From Plicaturopsis crispa FD-325 SS-3 (lineage: Eukaryota; Basidiomycota; Agaricomycetes; Amylocorticiales; Amylocorticiaceae), in assembly GCA_000827205.1 (NCBI GenBank), contig KN832571.1, positions 268,266 to 332,265 of the forward strand: 64,000 nt of DNA, given 5' to 3'. Below the pieces are notes generated by a model, which was given only the letters and a program-made list of their open reading frames with translations, had not been told where the DNA came from and searched no databases. Made by a program: the position numbers and the translations under genes. Positions 37,083-46,065 of this stretch are shown here, in pieces; the stretch's first letter is position 1; every line of letters begins with the position of its first letter.

Positions 37083-37838
37083 TTACATCAAGACTAGGGC
37101 GACAGTCGATATAGCAGTGGCACCGAGCACAGCGTATCCCGACCTGTAAGCACCCTTCACCGTGATGACTATAGAGATATCGGTGAGCTGCAATCGCGAC
37201 CTCAGAAGGAGAAGTGCTTACACTTTGTCAGATCCCAGCCAAGATGCCTCAACCCGTTCAACGAGTGGAATGCAAAGGGCGCAGCAAGAATCGTCTTTCC
37301 GGCATATTTCACGACGTCGGGAAGGCCGCTGATGAATTCGACGACGTGGGCGCTGTCGAACGTCGTCGGCGCGACCAGGAATGCAATGGCGTATCCGTAC
37401 AGCACTGACGCTACGTCAGAGCCAGAAAATGGGCAGTGGTGGGTAGGCAGACGTACGGACGCTGAGGCCTACACCCGTGATACGATTGGCAATCGAGGCG
37501 ATCCATGTAAGTTGCGGCTGGTAGATGGTGAAGTGCGGGCTCGAAGGGCGGTTCAAGCGTTGCTTGTTCAGGATCCCAACGGCCGCTTCAGCCGGGAACG
37601 ATTCCGTCTGCACGGAGCTGTTTGTGGTGTAATATGAGCCATGTCCTGAGCCATCCGTGTTTCGACCGCTGCTCACCGTTTTGCGACAACATTTCGGACG
37701 GCGATTTGGCTACGAACTGGTGCTCCTGTGAGTCGATTGCGATCATTCAACCGGAAAAAATCGAGACGAACCGAGCCTGGGGGACAAGGCAGCCTTGCGA
37801 AGGGATGGCCCTAGACCGAGAACGCGTGTAGAGAGCAT
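37083..37838 (-). CDS. SDH3: Succinate dehydrogenase cytochrome b subunit
   Basis: This is the membrane anchor and haem/quinone-binding subunit of mitochondrial complex II. Exons 37838-37752, 37725-37677, 37645-37457, 37404-37222 and 37168-37083 join in frame to 197 residues. The N-terminus [20 protein letters not shown] is a typical Arg/Ser-rich mitochondrial presequence. Then comes the SDHC signature [20 protein letters not shown] and [20 protein letters not shown]. The second helix region has [13 protein letters not shown], where the His in [12 protein letters not shown] is the expected haem ligand. The last helix is [18 protein letters not shown]. Splice choices at 37457 and 37222 were set by matching the conserved SVLLYG and KFITVKGAY readings. 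The presequence exons are slightly less certain. Confidence 0.92.
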
Positions 37839-39636
37839 TGGGGAAGTATGTTTGAAGGAGAGGACGACGGCGGGGAAGACAACGACACCGGGCTCTTCCG
37901 CGCGATTTCACGTTCAACTCCTCGATTCCGAAGACCGCGGCGCATTCCGTGCCGCCACAGCGAGGCCAATCAGCTCTTTGCCATCTGTCTGCTTGCGCTA
38001 CCTGCATACTGCAGCTGTAGCCTGCTTTTCAAATTCTACATCTGCGTATACTTGCCTGCGCTAGAACTCTTGCACAATTGACCAAGACCAGAGCCAAGAC
38101 GGGGCCGGCAGGTTTCGGGCCCAGGACTTGTCCGACAGCCCTCATCGTGGTAGCCTGCAGCCTTGCCCGTGCAAATTCCCAAGTTGTCGTTGTCGTTTCT
38201 CCTAGGAGTCCTAGCCGTGAGCTTAACTCTTGAAGAGCTATCGGATATGCTTGGTGCTGAAGAGGCTCTGGATCATACGTATTCTGGTCGAAAACGCTTC
38301 AAATGTCTCCCCCACAGCGCCCCCACTCGATTTGCTTTATAGCTGCTAGTTGGCAAGGCCTCAAGAGTGTGCCCTTTGTTCCAAAACAGCAAGACTTGAT
38401 GCAAAGGTCTACGATATGCCAGTGCGTACCATTCTAATGATATGTCAGATACTGTAGTAACGCAGTGTCGGAACAGGACACAAGTCGGCTAACTCTTAGG
38501 CTCATGTACTAGGACGTCTCGAAAGCAGCTCTCAGTTCTAGAAAACGAAAGCTGTCTGTGGGGACGTCATGTTCACTTCTGATGCACGCCAACACGATAA
38601 AACAATTAGGTGCGACGAAACGACCATTTACGCCGCACGCTAGCTGCAGCAAATATGCAGACGGGTAAGACGGCTAGGGCGACTCCGATACGACAATAGT
38701 CCTTGATCACAATTCCGTCACAATTCTCCTTCAAAGTGTCTCCGCCACGTCTTGGCCGTCGGGAACGCACAAAAGAAATCCGAATAAAGTGTCGAGAATT
38801 TGCATCGCACCTCAAAGTACGGCCCGACCAGATCTACCCGCCCCTCGTGCCTATATCTCCTTGCGCATTGTCGATTCTGCCAGCCGGTTGTATTCACCGC
38901 TCAGACTTGTGTCTTTTGTTCTGCCATCGCGGTCGGGACATTCGGCGATCGATCAAGACGATGTCCAAATGACGGGAATGCTCGCAGCCTGTCTTACCTC
39001 ATATCACGGAGTGGATTCTATACCACGCTTCACTATGCGACTCCAGAAGAACGGTGGAGGTTGGACGACGCTCTGTAGTCCCGCGGGCAGCCACCGTCTG
39101 AAATCGTCGGGCTCGTCGTTCGATATATCAAGCTCGTTACCATCGGCTCAGGCCAGGAACATTCTCTACGCATCCCCATGCACAGTGCACAGTCGCAAAG
39201 ATCAACTCCGTCTGGACCCATATACACAAGATCATGTTCCCTTTCTTTTTGTTTGGGGCCACTCCCACCGACACCGGCATAGGGGCACCTCACAAATAAG
39301 GCAAACATATTTCCTTTCCTGGATCCCTAATTGTGAGTCTAATCTCGATCCTACCAGTCTCCCCCGCTCGCGGTGAGCAAGGCTTATTGTGTTTGGACTT
39401 TGTCCCGCCGAGATGTACATTGCAGGTCCAATAAGGATGCAGCTCACTCGCATGGCGCTTACACGGTGACACCGCGTACCTTGGTGAAGGCACAATTAAG
39501 GATCCATTCTGAGACCCGGACGTTGTGAGGTGGATATAAAATGGTGAGCGCTTCGCGATATTCAATTTTCTGTAGGCTCATCCTCTACTTCAGCGACACC
39601 CACCCACTCGCACTTTTCCTTTGTATCCTAAACGCA
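37839..39636. other. Intergenic, 1.8 kb, no supported gene
   Basis: A minus-strand open frame at 38815-38606 ends in a hydrophobic stretch followed by basic residues (CRIGVALAVLPVCIFAAASV then RRKW). It could be the tail of a lost membrane protein. I could not find upstream exons for it. Otherwise the region looks non-coding. It ends with the promoter of the first pheromone gene. Confidence 0.35.
39535..39540 (+). promoter_or_regulatory. TATA-like box of pheromone precursor 1
   Basis: TATAAA lies about 97 bp upstream of the pheromone start codon. This is a plausible core promoter position for a short unspliced gene. Confidence 0.4.
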
Positions 39637-39825
39637 ATGGACGCATTCAACACTATCACCGCCTTCTTCACTTCCTCTGAGCCCACCGCCGCCTCTGCAC
39701 CGACAGACGAGGCCGCGGCTTCCGGCCAGAGCTCATTTTTCGCCGTCGCCCGCTCAGAGAACCTCGATGTTCCCGCGGATGAGGAGTCGGGGAATGACGG
39801 CAACTCTTACTGCACTATTGCTTAA
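39637..39825 (+). CDS. Mating-pheromone-like CaaX precursor 1
   Basis: This is a short intron-less gene for a 62-residue precursor. It begins MDAFNTITAFFTSSEP and ends GNDGNSYCTIA. The final CTIA is a CaaX box, so the mature peptide would be farnesylated and carboxy-methylated on the Cys after removal of TIA. Short length, a Ser/Thr/Ala-rich leader, an acidic pair before the mature part (ADEESGNDGNSYC) and the CaaX end are the usual traits of basidiomycete lipopeptide pheromones, which act on STE3-type receptors. The start was chosen at the internal Met 39637 rather than the upstream Met 39541, because it gives the normal precursor size. The second such gene is at 43.1 kb, and the mature cores (GNSYC) match. 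Confidence 0.85.
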   Translation: MDAFNTITAFFTSSEPTAASAPTDEAAASGQSSFFAVARSENLDVPADEESGNDGNSYCTIA

Positions 39826-40557
39826 GGTGCGCTCGTATTTCGCCCACTGCCGTCAGTCAATATCTAATCATCCTCTTCGCATCCAGAGTGCTTAGAGTAT
39901 TTATTGTTGAGCTTTGCTTCGACACGACGAGCTCGATCCCCCAACGCGTAAGCCTCTATTACTCCTTCGTCACCACAAACGTTAACAACAGGCTATAGTC
40001 TCCACTCACTATGTTACGCAATCCCATGCCGCCGGACATCCTTCCCTGTCCACGGCATTATTCGTTCGATTTTTTCCTAGGGCCTTTCGCTTGTTGATTC
40101 TTTTCTTTTTTTTGCGTCGCACCGCTAGTGCACACCCCTCTTCCCCCCACCCGCTTCGACTTTCGCAGTTCCCCCTTTTTGTTAAACCGTTGTACTCTAT
40201 GTATACCGTACCTTCTTTGCCTTTGGACAGATGTAACGGCGCGTTAAATTGAATGGTTTTCCGCCAAAAGACGAGTACCTTAAATTTTGGTTTTAAAGCG
40301 GCTTGTCTTCGCATCCTTTCAACCCGACCTACGCTCAACTACGCGTTCACCAAGCAAGGGATCTACAAAACTTACTGTCCAGGTGCATAATTCACTACCC
40401 ATGGTATCCTGGAACTGGCGTGACTTCACAGTTCAGATCGTTCAGACCGCGTAACCCATTTCTAGACGTAGATTACCCAATAGACATTCCTGTGCATCCA
40501 CTGTCCAACAAACCTACAAGCTAGCCGCGCCCATGACGTCCGTGCCTCGCACCTACC
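39826..40557. other. Intergenic, pheromone 1 3' side
   Basis: This stretch holds the pheromone 3' untranslated region and the 3' end of the MINDY gene on the other strand. No coding sequence is supported. Confidence 0.4.
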
Positions 40558-42552
40558 TTACATGATAAGGCAACTTGTTTTCTTCTTGGGTTTCTTGCGT
40601 AGCTCGTTCGTGCCCTGCTCACGACCATTGACCCTCTCTCGTTCCCGTGGTGCATCCTGCTGGGCGCTTCCCTGCTGGGCGCTCTCCCGCTGCGCACGAG
40701 CATAATGGTTTTCTTCCGCCTGCAGTTGCCGCGCAAGCGCGAGACTGAGCATTGAAGCAGGTGAGCTAAAATATAGCAAAACCAAAGGAACGCGATACGC
40801 ACTCGGCATCGTCGTCCCCACCGGGAGGGCCTTGTGCAGGTCGGAGACCTGCTTCAGCCTCGAATGCAGCTAGCGCAGTCTCCGCCGTGTGCCCAGCGAC
40901 ATCACCGCCCGCAGGACCTAAAAGACACATGATCAATTTGAGTTCCAGGCAGACCATGCTTGGTGGATGTAGACAGATACGTGATGTCCGGGTTTTGAAT
41001 GAGGACGGACGTACTGCTTCTGATAAAATTCGAGTCGACGAACACCGTGCCCGAGCCGTCAATATCGTCGAGGCGCTCCCATACGACTGATGGCTCGTGC
41101 AGGAAGGCCGCATCGGTAGCTAACGTGTATATATGCGACGACGTCTCTTCTGGCCCGGGTGGAGACACAGAAGGTCCCGGATCGAGTATGTGAGTAGACT
41201 CAAATTGCTCCTGGAGTGGTGTTGTAATGTCGGAGGGCGGTGTTTCGAGGTGTGCGTTCGACGTGTCTTCCGGAAGGGCCGATGATGAGGCTACGGGACT
41301 CGACGTCGCCGCTTCAGTGGGATGTTTCTCGTTTGGAGTAGACGAAGTTGGGTGAATTTCGGCGGTGTGATGGTTGGATGGTGGCTTGTAAAGTACGCTA
41401 AGATGACTTGAGCGGAAGAGCGCAACGAGAGAACCAGGCGGGATCAAGTCCTGTGAAGACAATGTAAAGAGACCGTGGTAGGTTAATTGGGACTGCGTTG
41501 TGTGCAAAAATGTGCGCAGTGTCAATGCTGCATGATAGCGAAGTTAACAAGAAAGTCACGAGAATGAAACGAGAAATTCACCGTGCTCGATCTTCTCGCT
41601 CTCTTCTGGCGTCAGTTCCCGGTCTCCGCCCTGTCCGCCAGTGTTCCCCGCGATACCGTCACCCAGCAATCTGCCGTCCGCGAGAACGTCTGCCTCCACA
41701 ATTTTGTCAACAGCACCATCATAATCGGCCACGCCCATTTTCTGGATTGCGTGAGCCTCCGTGCTTGCAGGGTCTACGAGCCAACCATGCACCAAGGGGA
41801 TACCCGTCTGTGCAAACAGAGCGAGGGGGTCAGGCTGCGTAGAGTCGGAGGTTGACGGCCGGAATGATGTGGGGCTTGTGAAAAGTGGATTTAGATCCAT
41901 ACCCTCTGTGAAGGAGAGCTACATCAACATGCGAAGGGAGCGGCGGAGGAGGAAACACCGCACTCTGGGTGAGAGGCATCACAGACAATGCAGAAGATAT
42001 GTCGACGTCGGGTACATGAGTGAGCAGATACTCTGCGACGAGTTGCGACAGTAGTTCATAGGACACTGTCCTCCGATCTGGGGGAAGGATTTGAATGTCA
42101 CCCCGTAGGATGAGGATATTACCTATGGATGCGCGTAGTCATAAGCCCATTGTTGGTATGAAATGGATGCTACATACATATTGCAATGAATGAACATGGT
42201 CTAACGCGTACGAGCGCGTAGTTTAGATAGTTATACAAGGACAACACTAATCATAGACCGCGACTTACCCGTTGAAGTTCTGTGTGATTATCCTCGTCCG
42301 TCCTCCCTTCCACCCAATCTCCTTGAGATACCATACATCTTCTCGAGAAGACTGTAGACTCGGCGATGGCGCACGCGCTTGCCTGGCGACGCTTGGATTC
42401 GGGATAGAATTGTAATCAGTGGCAGGTTCGGGTTGCGGTCGATCTGGAGTAGTTTGGGAGTGTACACCGGCGGTAGACTTCACGGGAGGGCTTTCAGGAT
42501 TTGTGTGAGAGCTGGATGGAGCGGGTTGTGTAGGGTATTCATGGACAGACAT
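40558..42552 (-). CDS. MINDY-family deubiquitinase with C-terminal CaaX box
   Basis: This is a predicted cysteine protease that trims Lys48-linked ubiquitin chains (MINDY-1/2, formerly FAM63/DUF544). Seven exons join in frame to 534 residues: 42552-42269, 42200-42178, 42122-41964, 41905-41582, 41527-41015, 40917-40803 and 40744-40558. The catalytic motif is TRIITQNFNGPCSFIAICNI, with Cys about 97. It is followed by YELLSQLVAEYLLTH, TQKGMDLNPLFTSPTSFRPS, GIPLVHGWLVDP (candidate catalytic His) and SQLTYHGLFTLSS. ATDAAFLHEPSVVWERLDDI, LALARQLQAEENHYARA (ubiquitin-interacting helix) and a basic tail ending KKPKKKTSCLIM complete the protein. The last four residues form a CaaX box preceded by lysines, predicting prenyl anchoring to a membrane. 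The start at 42552 gives a Pro/Ser-rich disordered leader; an upstream in-frame Met exists. Confidence 0.9.
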
Positions 42553-43074
42553 CGTAGTCTGAGGAAGAGTCGAAACCGACTGCCAAGGAATTCCCCGGGC
42601 CCGCGGGCATTGCGGCTTGCGCAGGGACAATACGTCGAGGAGTAGGATAAGAGTATGGCATATCGATACAGTGACAGCAATACAACGGTACAAATGGCTA
42701 GCAATGACGAGGGCGAAAAAATAACAAGGATCGTGCATGAGAGCGCCCTCGGCGCCTCCGAGGTTGAGATATAGAAATGAAGGTGAATGAATGGTAAGTA
42801 GAATCATCGAGACTCCTTCTCGGCAGAAAGAAAACCTGAAACCTGTGAACCCTCAAACGAAAGAAAGAAAAGCTGCAATCGTCCGTGGCGGTAGCATGGC
42901 GATGGGGATATAATTTATCTCAAATAAATAGCATATGCGCGATGCGGCGTAGTGGGGTGTGTCTGGCACGCTCGCAGTGATGCTGCATGCTGGAATCAGC
43001 GCCTGGTGAAGGAGGCATATTGAAGGAAAGACAACTCACAATATGGATGGAATGAACGCGTGTCGACCGCCCGC
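42553..43074. other. Intergenic between MINDY promoter and pheromone 2
   Basis: No coding sequence is supported. Confidence 0.4.
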
Positions 43075-43272
43075 TCAGGCGACGACGCAATACGAGTTTC
43101 CGCAATTGCCTCGCTCCTCGTCGACGGGCATGTCTGTTTCTACAGACTCGGATTTCGAAACGACGCAATAGGAGTTGCCGTTGTACCCGTGCTCCTCGTC
43201 AACAGGTGTGGGTTTCGCATCGCCCGCTGAGGCGGCGAGGATGGAGAGCATCGATGTGAAAGTGTCGGACAT
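43075..43272 (-). CDS. Mating-pheromone-like CaaX precursor 2 with duplicated core
   Basis: This is an intron-less 65-residue precursor. It starts MSDTFTSMLSILAASAG and ends GNCGNSYCVVA, where CVVA is the CaaX box. Unusually, the same core occurs twice: PVDEEHGYNGNSYCVVS in the middle and PVDEERGNCGNSYCVVA at the end. The charged pairs EH and ER just before each core are typical N-terminal processing points for Agaricomycete pheromones. Only the terminal copy can be prenylated as encoded, because the first CVVS is internal. The second copy also has an extra Cys (GNC). A TATAAA lies on this strand about 130 bp upstream (43403-43398). The gene faces pheromone 1 across the MINDY gene. Confidence 0.85.
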   Translation of the reverse strand: MSDTFTSMLSILAASAGDAKPTPVDEEHGYNGNSYCVVSKSESVETDMPVDEERGNCGNSYCVVA

Positions 43273-44569
43273 GATGATTGACAGTAGTGTTATGACCGGT
43301 TGTTAGAAGGTCGAATGTGCGAGGCGACTAGCAAGCGACGAAGAAGACGTAGGCTGACTTTGTTGCTGGGTCCTGGAGACAGCGCGCAAGCACGGCTTTA
43401 TAGGGCGCAGGACCAGTCAATTTCATTAGCTTTAGTGTTGACCAGCGTACAAATTTAGAGGAACGCCCTGTGCGCCTTTTGTTCTTCAGTATGGATGGGG
43501 AAACGATCGACCGGGGTGAAAGGGCGGCAGTGCGCAGAGACAAAAATAGAGGCACGCATGACAAGAGTCGCATTCCAGCTTTTGTGAGTGCCGACCTGAG
43601 GTTGTGAATGTCGTTCCTACTTCGAACGTAAGGTGTGCGCGGAGCGCCGAAGTGATGTCAGCTTCTCGATCGGCCGGGTTTCTAGTTGTTGTCTCTGCTC
43701 GTAGCATCGGAAGATCATCGTACTGCATCAGACCCACGGATAACCCAGATGAGACAGCAGCAGCAGAGTCGACGAAGGCACTCGACGATCCACCCTGAAG
43801 GTGTGGGTTAGGACCAGGCCGGCGAATGCAAATCCCTGTCGTATCGGGAGATGCATCCTCATTTCATGACGCAGAAAGAGCCAAAGTGGGACGCAAAGTG
43901 CAGAACCTGGGTCAAGACAATAAGCGAAGCTATTGAGATGCGGGACGGACAAAGCGGTGGGAACGGATTTGGGCTGGCAGGTGGGACAATATGGGCAACA
44001 ATATGGGCATCGCGGCTTGAGGCGAAGCGACGACGCCTAGAGCAATGGTCCGACTTGGTCGCAGGGCGCATGTAGTCCTGGTGCCTAGCACATGAAACAG
44101 AAATGGTGAGATATGTACATCTGTACTTTGTTGTCGGACTCACAGTTGCGCATCGGCAGTGGCGCCGGTGCGTGCACGCTGACAAGCATGCTGCGCACCG
44201 TGCACGGTCCTACGTCAGCAGTGTGATCAAGGACAAAAAGAAAAAGGATAATTCTCGGCCTCAGGACATCTATCGCCAGCCGCCACGATGAAGTTAGTGA
44301 TGGCAAAACAAAAAGAAAAGGCCTACAGCCTGAAACGGGTGGTGGGAGTCAAAAGCCATTTGCAAAGCCTTTCCCGATGAAAGCTGTAGAGCCGGTGCGT
44401 TCTACAGAATCATTTGCGCCGCTAAATCAACCTATACTTCGAGTAGGGGTCAGTGTCAGTGACGATTTTGAACAACCGTTGTTGAACGTCGAACATCGAA
44501 CTCTACGTAGTACGTACGACGCTTTGAATTTCCGCGGCGTTGTTCAACCACGTGGTTAACGGTTTGGTG
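43273..44569. other. Possible minus-strand exons, unidentified
   Basis: On the minus strand a coding-like run follows a good acceptor near 43798 and includes SSAFVDSAAAVSSGLSVGLM then QYDDLPMLRAETTTRNPADR. Another run, RDAHIVAHIVPPASPNPFPP, lies near 44010-43960. I could not connect them to a start or stop, and I do not recognise the protein. Otherwise this is a non-coding stretch up to the target-site copy of the large element. Confidence 0.3.
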
Positions 44570-44577
44570 GTAAACGC

Positions 44578-45473
44578 CAGGCTCCTAACCACCCGGCCTT
44601 GGGAGTTGTGAAATACACCCCCAGACCGGAACGCATTGAAAAACCTTTGGAGGATGAGATCAGCGGATTTCCAACGGAGTTTTCCAATGACTTTCCTACG
44701 GTCAGCAAGATCAGCGGAAACCAATGGACCCTCCACGCGAAAATCAAAGGCCCATCAAGCCGACATGCCGAGACATATAAATGGCTAACAAGCCCCTGAA
44801 AGGGACTTAGAATTTCGTTCGGAGAGTTGTGGCAGCGCTCAGTCTGCAGTGACAGTGTTGCGCAGCCCGCGCTCACAGCTCTATAATCAGAGGTCTGCAC
44901 TCAGTGAATCGAGACTATACTCTGCTCGTGACATTCAAGGCCTTAGGCAGACTAATGGTCGCCCCGTTCAATGTTGTTTTCAGCTTATAAGCATAGTTTG
45001 ATGATCTGGAAGCAGCACTGGATGAACAAACAGCATGCACGGGCAAACCTGTCATGGCCTTGTTGGCTCAACGGTTACAAGTGCTTGTTGCTGGCGCTCT
45101 GAGATTTTTTGTAGGCCCGCGTTCGAACCTTTTGCAGAGCAGTTTTTTTTTGCAGCGGTACACGCTCTGTTCCATTTGATGGGCCGGTCTCTCGGGCTGA
45201 TGGACTCGTTGGAATCCCAATGGAAGTGTCTACGGTCACCGTAAATCTTGCTCACCGTCGGAATCCAATGGCAAGCCCACTCAAATTCCATCAATCTGTT
45301 TTTCATTGGATTTTCAATGCGTTCCGGTCTAGGGGTGTAAATGCTAAGTCGACATTCACTCTGACAGCCACTTTCGGCGCTATCCGAAAATCACATGACT
45401 TAATTCAAACTCAGCAACTCTAATCCATTCACAACTCCCAAGGCCTTTAGGTTCGGAGCAAGCCCTTGCTCCG
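44578..45473. repeat. Left terminal inverted repeat, interrupted
   Basis: The two parts, 44578-44615 and 45340-45473 (172 bp in all), pair with 52437-52610. The 18-mer GGCCTTGGGAGTTGTGAA at 44595-44612 recurs reversed at 45428-45445. So the intact repeat could itself fold into a stem of about 18 bp with a loop of roughly 95 bases. Confidence 0.85.
44616..45337. mobile_element. Nested MITE-like insert, 722 bp, TA duplication
   Basis: The 27-bp ends are inverted with one mismatch. The left end begins CACCCCCAGACCGGAACGCA at 44616; the right end at 45311-45337 reads ..GTTCCGGTCTAGGGGTG. TA flanks both sides (44614-44615 and 45338-45339). Removing the insert plus one TA restores GTTGTGAAATAAATGC, exactly as in the intact right repeat of the host element. 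This proves the direction of nesting. The subterminal parts are further imperfect inverted repeats. The middle contains a possible pol III-type pair: TGGCTCAACGG (about 45062) and GCGTTCGAACC (about 45119). Confidence 0.88.
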
Positions 45474-46065
45474 GCGCCGTACCGGCGAGCCTTCGCAGAA
45501 GGGGCTTGCTCCAAAGTGGGCCACAGAGCAAGGACATTAAGATATATTTCCTGCCACCATCTTCGCACTTTTCTCTTAGCTCTGGCATACAGACTTGTAG
45601 ATTATATGCATATTAAGCCCACTGTAACTCGCATTCACACAAATACAACGAGAATATTATACTGTAGACACCCTTCGAGGCAAGCATGTCGGCCTGGTGA
45701 ATGCCATGTTCAGTGGCATCACTTGGCCGCTTTCTCCCATTTCTTGAGTGGGATCCATTACAACCTATTTATGAAGCATTCTGGATGTGTTTTTGCAGAG
45801 CGAAGAGCAGCGGATACCTTATGAGCAATAAAATAAGGCGGAGGAGGCAAGTCACGCACGGTGTGACGGGATGTGATCTCGCGCGTTTGAGTGTCACTCT
45901 GTATGTGGCGCGAACGCGACGTCTATAGTTCTGCGCATTGTGCGCGAATTTCTCCATGTAGTAGCAGTCTTAGATGTTGGTGCTTTACTGAAAAGACACA
46001 CCCTTCCATAGTAACAGTGAAATAGGTGTAGCGACAACAAGTCCGCGTACAAAAACCGATCGGCG

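Noticed and set aside
38789-39376. 195-codon plus-strand frame upstream of pheromone 1
   Set aside because: Ser/Arg-rich composition, no motif, no splice support, and it overlaps likely promoter sequence.
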